The notes under the pieces: model-generated
Database searches by the model: none
Told to the model about the DNA's origin: nothing
The model's input: the letters and a program-made list of their open reading frames with translations, nothing else
NCBI GenBank assembly: GCA_964352425.1
Contig: CAYGRZ010000051.1
Location: 1 to 10,301 of the forward strand
Source of the DNA: JAMWCX01 sp964352425
Lineage (GTDB): Bacteria; Omnitrophota; Gorgyraeia; 2-01-FULL-45-10
DNA length: 10,301 bases
Direction: 5' to 3'
In this document: positions 5,093-10,301 of the stretch, piece by piece
How the letters are laid out: each line of letters begins with the position of its first letter
Position numbering within the stretch: position 1 is the stretch's first letter
Position numbers and translations under genes: made by a program

Positions 5093-7137
5093 GCGGGTTT
5101 TACCGGGACGGCAGCAGGCTGCGCCGGCCCTTCTTTCTTCAGCAGGTCTTCCCACATCTTATCGGTCATGACCTGTATCTCGTCCAGAAGCGCCTTGTTC
5201 TCAGGCTTGAAGAGATGGGCGAACCTTCCCTGCAGCTTGAGCCACTCGGCTATCGGCTTCTTCTCTTTCGGCTTCGTGACCTTATATTGGCCGTTCGTCA
5301 CTTCGTACAGGGGCCAGGCGCACGTCTCGACCGCCAGGCGTCCCATCTCGCAGGTGAGCTCCGGCTTGTAGGACCAGCCCAGCCTGCACGGCTGGAAGAC
5401 GTTTATGAACTTCGGGCCTTCAATGGAAAGCGCCTTCTCGACTTTATTGGTGAGGTCGCGCCAGTTGCCTACGATGGCCTGAGCGACATAGGGTATGCCA
5501 TGGGCGACCATGATCGCCGTCAGGTCTTTCCTGTACTGGGCCTTTCCCTTCTTGACCTTGCCGACCGGCGCGGTCGTCGTATCGGCGCCTTTCGGCGTAG
5601 CGCCGGATCGCTGGACTCCGGTGTTATGCACAACGATTCCGTCGGCGATAAAGTTATGTTCGCCATCTACCCTCAAATCTAAAGTCGGCTCTTTTCCGAC
5701 AAGCTTGACGCTGCGTACCTTTTCGGTATCAAAGTATTTGTTCTCTATCAATGGGTTCTGATATCTGTATTGATTCGGATATTTCTCCATGTTCCGCGCG
5801 CGCTTCTTGCTGAAACATATATAGCCATACGTAGAATCCTTCAGCAGTTTCCTGTAGACGCACATCGTGCCTTTAGGCTTTGTCTGCTGGTGGATCTTTC
5901 CGACCCTGTATCCGATCGTCTGCAATAAAAGCCTGAGTGTCGTCAGTAAATCATGACTTGCGGAAACGTATCGCAGGCTATTGGCGGTCCTGTATCCATC
6001 CGACAGCATCAACCCTTCAATAAAACTCTCCTTCTCTTCTTCCGGCAGAGAGAATACCCAGCTCGGCATCGTCTTTTTCTTCGCGCCGCCGTTAAAGCCT
6101 AAGGAATCGATGAATCTGGCCAAATTCACGGAATTAATATAGACATAGTTGTCTTCGAGACGACTGACCGGCGTATTGAAAATCTTCGGCTGGAGGTCCA
6201 TGAGGACCGCCCTGGCTTCGGTGGCCTTCGGCACGGCAAATCCCACTTCCGCCTTAGAGGATCTCGTCCATCCATCCCCGACGTATATTCCCAGATATTT
6301 CATTAAATCAGAGCTGGACTTCTGCGGGATATTTACCTTCTTTATCCTATTTACCTTATAATCGCCTTTTTCGGCCTTTTTGAAATCGAACTCGCACGAC
6401 CCGCCCTTATCCACGTTCTTTAACGTAACGACCTCATCTCCTACCTTAATCTCAGCGAGCGTCTTCCATACAAACGCCCTCTGCCGGCCGCGGCCGTTTC
6501 TCTGCAAAACCAAAAACGGGTGATTGGATGTCGCCTTAATGGAATGATGAAGGGTGGAAAGTTCATAAACGTCTTTTACTCCATTATTAAATACGCCGGT
6601 GCATTCCTTTAAGACCAGCTGATATGTCTTATGGTCAAAGGCATAGACCTCGTCGCCCTCTTTTATCTCAGTTATCTTCCTCAAGCCCTCCTTCGTCATT
6701 ATCATAGAAGACGTGCTTAAACAGTTCATGTACGCTTCGTTGTTGTAGCAGACATACAATATGTTATGGCCGCGCTCCATCGCGCCGGACAATGACTGCA
6801 GCCCTATGTCATAGGTGCCGCCGTCGCCGCCGAACGCTATGAAATTGACCTTTTTAGTGTACTTACCCTGCCTCACCCACGACTGGTAGAGCGCTTCTAC
6901 GCCGCTGATCGTCGCCGCCGCGTTCTCGAACGCGCTGTGCAGGAACGGCACGTTCCACGCTGTATAGGGGAATATCGTCGATACGACCTCGAGGCAGCCG
7001 GTGGCGCTCGCCACGACGGTGTTCGGGCCCGCCGCCATCAGGACCTGCCGCGCGACTATCGCGGCGCCGCAGCCCGCGCAGGCGCGGTGGCCGCCGGTGA
7101 AGAGCTCCTTACCTTTTACGACTTCTTTTATATTCAT
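5089..7137 (-). CDS. porB: Pyruvate:ferredoxin oxidoreductase beta subunit with in-frame intein
   Basis: The 682-residue precursor is PorB interrupted by an intein. The spliced product is 315 residues (1-138 joined to 506-682), close to normal PorB length. PorB holds thiamine pyrophosphate and a proximal [4Fe-4S] cluster in the reaction pyruvate + CoA + oxidised ferredoxin to acetyl-CoA + CO2 + reduced ferredoxin. Cluster ligands are Cys20, Cys23 (ACAGCGAA), Cys48 (TGCLE) and Cys584 (PCRLGW). The TPP/Mg motif is GGDGGTYDIG (103-112), continuing into LYVCYNNEAYMN. The intein splits this from TGVQRSG, so unspliced protein would lack a complete cofactor site. The C-terminal tail (about 668-682) is Ala/Pro-rich. 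It is the last gene of the por operon. A Shine-Dalgarno-like AGAGA lies in the duplicated 16-bp repeat just upstream. Keto-acid specificity other than pyruvate cannot be excluded. Confidence 0.95.
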   Translation of the reverse strand: MNIKEVVKGKELFTGGHRACAGCGAAIVARQVLMAAGPNTVVASATGCLEVVSTIFPYTAWNVPFLHSAFENAAATISGVEALYQSWVRQGKYTKKVNFIAFGGDGGTYDIGLQSLSGAMERGHNILYVCYNNEAYMNCLSTSSMIMTKEGLRKITEIKEGDEVYAFDHKTYQLVLKECTGVFNNGVKDVYELSTLHHSIKATSNHPFLVLQRNGRGRQRAFVWKTLAEIKVGDEVVTLKNVDKGGSCEFDFKKAEKGDYKVNRIKKVNIPQKSSSDLMKYLGIYVGDGWTRSSKAEVGFAVPKATEARAVLMDLQPKIFNTPVSRLEDNYVYINSVNLARFIDSLGFNGGAKKKTMPSWVFSLPEEEKESFIEGLMLSDGYRTANSLRYVSASHDLLTTLRLLLQTIGYRVGKIHQQTKPKGTMCVYRKLLKDSTYGYICFSKKRARNMEKYPNQYRYQNPLIENKYFDTEKVRSVKLVGKEPTLDLRVDGEHNFIADGIVVHNTGVQRSGATPKGADTTTAPVGKVKKGKAQYRKDLTAIMVAHGIPYVAQAIVGNWRDLTNKVEKALSIEGPKFINVFQPCRLGWSYKPELTCEMGRLAVETCAWPLYEVTNGQYKVTKPKEKKPIAEWLKLQGRFAHLFKPENKALLDEIQVMTDKMWEDLLKKEGPAQPAAVPVKPA
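5623..6723 (-). mobile_element. Intein with LAGLIDADG homing endonuclease inside PorB
   Basis: The 367-residue intein runs from Cys139 to Asn505 of the precursor. Splicing block A begins CLSTSSMIMTKEG. Block B is IKATSNHPFLVL with the TxxH-type Thr203 and His206. Block F is TLDLRVDGEHNFIADG, and block G ends VVHN (His504-Asn505) before the +1 residue Thr506. The middle carries two LAGLIDADG-type helices, LMKYLGIYVGDGW (278-290) and FIEGLMLSDGYR (372-383), each with its acidic Asp, so the endonuclease may be active. The remaining exteins read YMN/TGVQRSG, an unbroken PorB sequence. The segment is clearly poorer in GC than the exteins: 21 of 60 bases are G or C at 6301-6360, against 47 of 60 at 7021-7080. 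This suggests acquisition from another genome. Confidence 0.95.
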
Positions 7138-7141
7138 ATCA

Positions 7142-7224
7142 CTATTCTCTCACGCCCGGTTATCCACAACCGTAGGGGAGGTTTAAACCTCCCCTACTGG
7201 CGGCAAACCTATTCTCTCACGCCC
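7142..7224. repeat. Palindromic mini-insert flanked by a 16-bp direct repeat
   Basis: CTATTCTCTCACGCCC occurs exactly at 7142-7157 and again at 7209-7224, where it encodes the end of porA including the stop. Between them lie 51 bp (7158-7208) containing a perfect 26-bp palindrome (7172-7197) with arms GTAGGGGAGGTTT and its complement. Removing the insert and one repeat leaves the porA stop 4 nt from the porB ATG, as expected in a tight operon. The layout therefore looks like an insertion with target duplication. The palindrome has no U-run, so it is not an obvious terminator. Confidence 0.8.
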
Positions 7225-8387
7225 AGATAGGTAACCATGGGCATAGATTTTCCCTTAACTGCCGCGGCAAGGTCGTTAAACACGGCCTCTATGTCATCGA
7301 GGCGTATCTCGCGGCCGCCGAGGCCATAGACGTAATTGAGTACGGTTTTATTGACGGCCTTATCGTAGAGCGCGGCCTTTATCTCGAGGCAGAGCGGCCC
7401 TTCCTGCGCATTCATCGAGTCGGACCTGTCCATGACCGCGATCGCCTTCAAGTTTTTGAGCGCGCCCGCAAGCTCTTCCTTCGGGAACGGCCTGAAAACT
7501 CTCGGCTTCACGAGACCCGCCTTCACGCCCTTCTCCCGCAGCCCGTCTATCGCAACTTTCGCGGTACCGGCAGTCGATCCCATCGCGACCATCGCCACCT
7601 CGGCATCGTCCATGCGATACTTCTCGAATAATCCGTATGAGCGGCCGGCCCTGGCGCTGAAATCTTTGGCGACATCCACTATAACAGCCTTGGAATCCTT
7701 CATCGCCTCGACCTCCTGCCGCTTATGTTCGAAATAGTAATCGGTCAGGTCGAGAGCGCCGATCGTGAGCAGCTTGTCAAAATTCAAAAGATAATTCTCC
7801 GGCTTATACTCGCCGACGAACGACTTGACATCGGCGTCATCCATGATCTCGATACGCTCCATGCCATGGCTGATAATAAAACCGTCGGTCGTCACAACCA
7901 CAGGTAGCTTCGCCTTTTCGGCTATCCTCACGGCCTGGACCATATTGTCGTACGCTTCCTGGGCGTTCTCGGAGAAGATCTGGATCCATCCGGCTTCTTT
8001 GACCATCATCGTGTCCGAATGGTCGCAGTGGATATTGATAGGGCTCGAAAGCGCGCGGTTGACGTCCGCCATCACGATCGGAAGCCTCAGGCCCGCCGCA
8101 ATATAGAGCATCTCGGCCATGAGCGCGAGGCCCTGGCTCGAGGTGCCGGTCATCGTCCTGCCGCCCGCTGCCGCTGAGCCTATGCACGCCGACATCGCCG
8201 AGTGCTCGCTCTCGACCGGGATGAACTCAGTCGAGACCAGGCCGTCGGCCACGTAGCCGGCGAATATCTGGACCACCTCGGTGGCGGGCGTTATCGGGTA
8301 GGCCGCGACGACGTCGGGGTTGATCTGGCGCATCGCCTCCGCCATCGCTTCGTTACCGGTCCTCGCTACTATATTTGAATTTTCCAT
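7209..8387 (-). CDS. porA: Pyruvate:ferredoxin oxidoreductase alpha subunit
   Basis: This 392-residue protein is the alpha subunit of four-subunit POR, which contributes to pyruvate binding and to the TPP site together with PorB. Visible motifs are VAAYPITPATEVVQ (residues 27-40) with the YPITPxTE signature, IPVESEHSAMSACIGSAAAG (56-75), TGTSSQGLALM (80-90) and DVNRALSSPINIHCDHSD (108-125), the last typical of pyruvate-specific enzymes. Domain II follows, with MGSTAGTAK and the KPRVFRPFP stretch. Length agrees with the family. Its stop is within one copy of the 16-bp repeat. The spacer from porD contains a 28-bp perfect palindrome. No strong Shine-Dalgarno sequence precedes the ATG, so translation may depend on upstream genes. 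The gene order gamma-delta-alpha-beta is the classical one. Confidence 0.95.
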   Translation of the reverse strand: MENSNIVARTGNEAMAEAMRQINPDVVAAYPITPATEVVQIFAGYVADGLVSTEFIPVESEHSAMSACIGSAAAGGRTMTGTSSQGLALMAEMLYIAAGLRLPIVMADVNRALSSPINIHCDHSDTMMVKEAGWIQIFSENAQEAYDNMVQAVRIAEKAKLPVVVTTDGFIISHGMERIEIMDDADVKSFVGEYKPENYLLNFDKLLTIGALDLTDYYFEHKRQEVEAMKDSKAVIVDVAKDFSARAGRSYGLFEKYRMDDAEVAMVAMGSTAGTAKVAIDGLREKGVKAGLVKPRVFRPFPKEELAGALKNLKAIAVMDRSDSMNAQEGPLCLEIKAALYDKAVNKTVLNYVYGLGGREIRLDDIEAVFNDLAAAVKGKSMPMVTYLGVRE

Positions 8388-8401
8388 GTTCGGCTTTCAG
8401 T

Positions 8402-8429
8402 TGTAGGGCACACTTAAGTGTGCCCTACA
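8402..8429. repeat. 28-bp perfect palindrome between porD and porA
   Basis: Arms TGTAGGGCACACTT and AAGTGTGCCCTACA meet without a loop. Its inner 26 bp share the scheme GTAGGG-N5-TTAA-N5-CCCTAC with the palindrome in the porA-porB spacer, though the N5 parts differ. There is no U-run. It is probably a member of a dispersed repeat family and could form a cruciform or an mRNA hairpin within the operon. Confidence 0.85.
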
Positions 8430-8446
8430 CTCTACACTGTTGCATA

Positions 8447-8773
8447 TTATTTACACGTCTCGGTCTTCGCTTCCCTCTCGGGGACCATCTTGATCGCCTT
8501 GCCCTTCACGGGACACTCGTGGGCGCATATGCCGCAGCCCTTGCAGTAATCGTAATCGAACCCCGTGACCTTGCCGTCCTTTATTATGACTGCAGAATCC
8601 GGGCAATACGCCCAGCAGGTCAGGCAGTTGATGCACTTCTCGGGGATGTGGATAGGCCGCTCGCTTCTCCAGTCGCCGGTCTTGAACTCTTTGGCAGTCC
8701 CCCCACCGATAATAAGATCGGCCTCAGGGAGATGCTTCCATCCCGGTTTCACTTCTTTTTTCTTGATCGCCAT
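8447..8773 (-). CDS. porD: Pyruvate:ferredoxin oxidoreductase delta subunit (2[4Fe-4S] ferredoxin)
   Basis: This 108-residue protein is the ferredoxin-like delta subunit that passes electrons from the TPP centre to external ferredoxin. It carries two classical [4Fe-4S] motifs: CINCLTCWAYCP (Cys47, 50, 53, 57) and CKGCGICAHECP (Cys77, 80, 83, 87), each with the following Pro. The N-terminal extension of about 45 residues, including GDWRSERPIH, is typical of PorD rather than of free ferredoxin. It lies between porG and porA on the same strand. The start is preceded by an A-rich tract ending AAGAAG, which is a weak ribosome-binding site. All eight cluster ligands are present, so it looks functional. 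Confidence 0.93.
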   Translation of the reverse strand: MAIKKKEVKPGWKHLPEADLIIGGGTAKEFKTGDWRSERPIHIPEKCINCLTCWAYCPDSAVIIKDGKVTGFDYDYCKGCGICAHECPVKGKAIKMVPEREAKTETCK

Positions 8774-8799
8774 CTTCTTTTTTTCTTTTTTTTACTGTG

Positions 8800-8825
8800 G
8801 ACTATCGACTATAAACCGTCGACTA
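8800..8825. repeat. GACTAT/CGACTA short repeat in the porG-porD spacer
   Basis: The stretch GACTAT-CGACTAT-AAACCGT-CGACTA contains GACTAT twice and CGACTA twice within 26 bp, in the 54-bp spacer between porG and porD. Next to it is a run rich in T on the plus strand (8774-8793). It looks like a degenerate low-complexity repeat rather than a coding or regulatory sequence. Confidence 0.45.
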
Positions 8826-8827
8826 AA

Positions 8828-9406
8828 CTACGACCTTACTTCCGCGTACGCCCGCTCTATCGCCTTGATATTGCCCGCGATCACCTCGGGCTTGTTCCTG
8901 AACTTCTTTTCCAGCTTCTTCTTCGTGTCCTCAAGCATCTCTTTGAAATCGAGGAGCCCCGTCGCCTTCACGAACGCTCCCAGCATCGGCGTATTCGGTA
9001 TCTCCCTGCCTATTGTCTCCTTCGATATCCCTGAAGCATCAACGGTAAAGACCTTGATGGCGGCGGGAATATTGAGCTCCTTGCGTATATCCGCCGGGCA
9101 TTTTCCCGTATTGATGATGATGACCCCGCCGTCAGGAATGCCTTCCGTAATATCGACGCAGTCGGTCAGGGTAGGATCGAGGACGATGACGACGCTGGGA
9201 TTGGTGACTCCCGAATGGAGCAGTATCGGTTTGGAGGAGATGCGGTTAAAGGAAAGCACGGGCGCGCCCATACGTTCAGGCCCGTACTCGGGGAACGCCT
9301 GTATATATTTTCCTGATGCCAGTGCGGCATCGGCACATAAAAGGGCGGCCGTCTTTGCTCCCTGGCCGCCCCTTCCATGCCAGCGAATTTCTATAAGATC
9401 GTTCAT
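8828..9406 (-). CDS. porG: Pyruvate:ferredoxin oxidoreductase gamma subunit
   Basis: This 192-residue protein is the gamma subunit of POR (called PorC or PorG), the domain associated with the CoA-linked part of the reaction. It has the family N-terminus IRWHGRGGQGAKTAALL (7-23, glycine-rich GRGGQG) and FPEYGPERMGAPV (38-50). These are followed by VVIVLDPTLT (72-81), GGVIIINTGK (92-101) and the C-terminal NTPMLGAFVKATGLL region, all conserved in order. Length is normal. It is the first por gene and starts 15 nt after the membrane-protein stop, with AGGG a few bases upstream of its ATG. The two genes are therefore probably on one transcript from the promoter at 10255-10283, since no other promoter is evident in the gap. 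Confidence 0.93.
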   Translation of the reverse strand: MNDLIEIRWHGRGGQGAKTAALLCADAALASGKYIQAFPEYGPERMGAPVLSFNRISSKPILLHSGVTNPSVVIVLDPTLTDCVDITEGIPDGGVIIINTGKCPADIRKELNIPAAIKVFTVDASGISKETIGREIPNTPMLGAFVKATGLLDFKEMLEDTKKKLEKKFRNKPEVIAGNIKAIERAYAEVRS

Positions 9407-9421
9407 GTACCCTGTGTAAGC

Positions 9422-10222
9422 CTATGCGGTCTCTTTCGCGATAGCGAGATAGAATGCCATGAACGCGGCCGTTACCACGAGGCCGAGATATCCGTTCACC
9501 GCGCTTGAAACCACGATCATCACAATGCGTCCGGCCTGCGCGGGAAGCGCGACCGATATGAGCCCCACGACAAGGCCTATCAGGAACCCGACCGCCAGCG
9601 CGATCAGGACGAGGGCCACGACAAGGAGCAGCAGCGTGAGCACTTTTGAAAACGGCTTCTTCATCATCTGGAGGCTGCGCTTCATCGACCCGATGACGCC
9701 TTTCTCCTCGCAGACGACGGCATACGGCGCCAGCGTAAGAGGAATGAAGAGCTTGAGCGCCGCCGCTATGACGATGATGAGGGCTATCGCAACCGCTATC
9801 GCCGTCACCACGGGATTGTTGAGGGGAGCGGAGACCGCTATCAGGAGGCCCGCAACTAACGCAATGATCGCCAGGATGAGCACTATAAGGATCCCGACAC
9901 CGAGGAGGCGGATATAGTACTTGCCGCCGTACTGGAGCATTGCGCCGAGCTTCATGCTGCCCGTCTTCATCGAATCCCTAACCAGGCCGAGCGTACCGCC
10001 CTGCACGAATATGCTGATAAGTATGAAGACTATGCTGAATATGAGCGCCGCTCCCGTCAGTCCCGCAGGAAGGGCCGCTGGCCCGCCTGCCGCTGGCGTT
10101 GCCGGGGTGAATGGTATGCTTAACAGGTTACCGGCCAGATTGAACAGGAACAGCACCAGCACCAAAACCATGCTTTTTGACGCGACACCAAAACCCTTCT
10201 TGATCGCCTCGATTATGTTCAT
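9422..10222 (-). CDS. Multi-pass membrane protein of unknown function
   Basis: This is a 266-residue, very hydrophobic protein with about six predicted membrane segments (near residues 18-37, 55-76, 104-130, 139-166, 195-225 and 233-262). A Pro/Ala/Gly-rich loop (about 37-56) follows the first. A charged cytoplasmic-type segment, CEEKGVIGSMKRSLQMMKKP (171-190), is the best-defined part; similar GxxxAxxxS-type amphipathic segments occur in uncharacterised bacterial membrane families with this overall plan. I cannot assign a family or activity. The start is well supported: AGGAGGGTG is just upstream of the ATG and a consensus promoter is further up. Being first in the transcript before the POR genes may mean shared regulation, but nothing in the sequence ties it to POR function. 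Confidence 0.8.
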   Translation of the reverse strand: MNIIEAIKKGFGVASKSMVLVLVLFLFNLAGNLLSIPFTPATPAAGGPAALPAGLTGAALIFSIVFILISIFVQGGTLGLVRDSMKTGSMKLGAMLQYGGKYYIRLLGVGILIVLILAIIALVAGLLIAVSAPLNNPVVTAIAVAIALIIVIAAALKLFIPLTLAPYAVVCEEKGVIGSMKRSLQMMKKPFSKVLTLLLLVVALVLIALAVGFLIGLVVGLISVALPAQAGRIVMIVVSSAVNGYLGLVVTAAFMAFYLAIAKETA

Positions 10223-10254
10223 TACACCCTCCTTTTACGTTAAGTTATTACAGA

Positions 10255-10283
10255 AATATACCAGATAAAGGCCTTCCTGTCAA
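10255..10283 (-). promoter_or_regulatory. Sigma70-type promoter of the membrane protein-por operon
   Basis: The minus strand has a perfect -35 TTGACA (10278-10283), a 17-nt spacer and a -10 TATATT (10255-10260). The predicted start is near 10248, giving a leader of about 25 nt that includes the Shine-Dalgarno AGGAGGGTG. It is the only strong promoter seen ahead of the por genes. Confidence 0.75.
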
Positions 10284-10301
10284 CTTTAAATTACCCCTTT
10301 G

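Noticed and set aside
6149..6361. Plus-strand open frame inside the intein
   Set aside because: It is antisense to the intein and has no recognisable features. The endonuclease is in the intein frame itself.
7172..7197. Palindrome between porA and porB as a Rho-independent terminator
   Set aside because: There is no U-run on either strand and an operon gene follows directly, so a repeat element is the better reading.
1..10301. CRISPR array, integrase, insertion-sequence transposase or tRNA-derived attachment repeat
   Set aside because: I saw no regularly spaced repeats, no transposase or integrase gene and no second copy of the tRNA-Asn 3' end that would mark an island boundary.

Overview
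The window looks like bacterial chromosome, probably from an uncultured anaerobe. A four-subunit pyruvate:ferredoxin oxidoreductase (POR), a stand-alone methionine-synthase activation-domain protein, a CHASE2-GGDEF protein, dense gene packing and many short palindromic or dispersed repeats fit lineages such as Candidatus Omnitrophota or neighbouring candidate phyla. That placement is an inference: there is no rRNA or marker gene here.

Layout. 1-102 is the tail of an unknown plus-strand gene. 103-262 holds nothing I can identify. 263-803 is an AT-rich brnT/brnA toxin-antitoxin islet on the minus strand with its promoter and a candidate operator. 817-855 is a terminator. 869-1150 is a minus-strand tRNA-Asn(GUU) whose anticodon is split by a 206-nt group I intron (910-1115). 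All the core helices can be drawn by hand, and the internal guide sequence pairs with both exons, which fixes both splice sites. A small GIY-YIG nuclease gene (1141-1386) ends inside the first 10 nt of the tRNA. After a spacer with small hairpins come an orphan histidine kinase (plus strand, 1592-2545) and a convergent CHASE2-GGDEF diguanylate cyclase (minus strand, 2561-4369). A divergent promoter region at 4372-4413 then drives the cyclase one way and the B12-dependent methionine synthase activation-domain protein (4421-5092) the other way.

The rest is a minus-strand operon read from 10222 down to 5089: a multi-pass membrane protein of unknown function, then the gamma, delta (ferredoxin), alpha and beta subunits of POR. 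A strong sigma70-type promoter lies at 10255-10283. POR joins CoA, pyruvate, ferredoxin, CO2 and acetyl-CoA metabolism. The beta subunit carries a 367-residue intein with LAGLIDADG-type homing-endonuclease blocks, set in the thiamine-pyrophosphate-binding region, so the enzyme should depend on protein splicing.

The most notable features are these: the PorB intein; the tRNA-Asn group I intron with the GIY-YIG gene abutting it; a 51-bp palindrome-bearing insert between porA and porB flanked by an exact 16-bp direct repeat that looks like a target duplication; a second palindrome of the same design between porD and porA; and promoters placed so close to start codons that several genes look leaderless.
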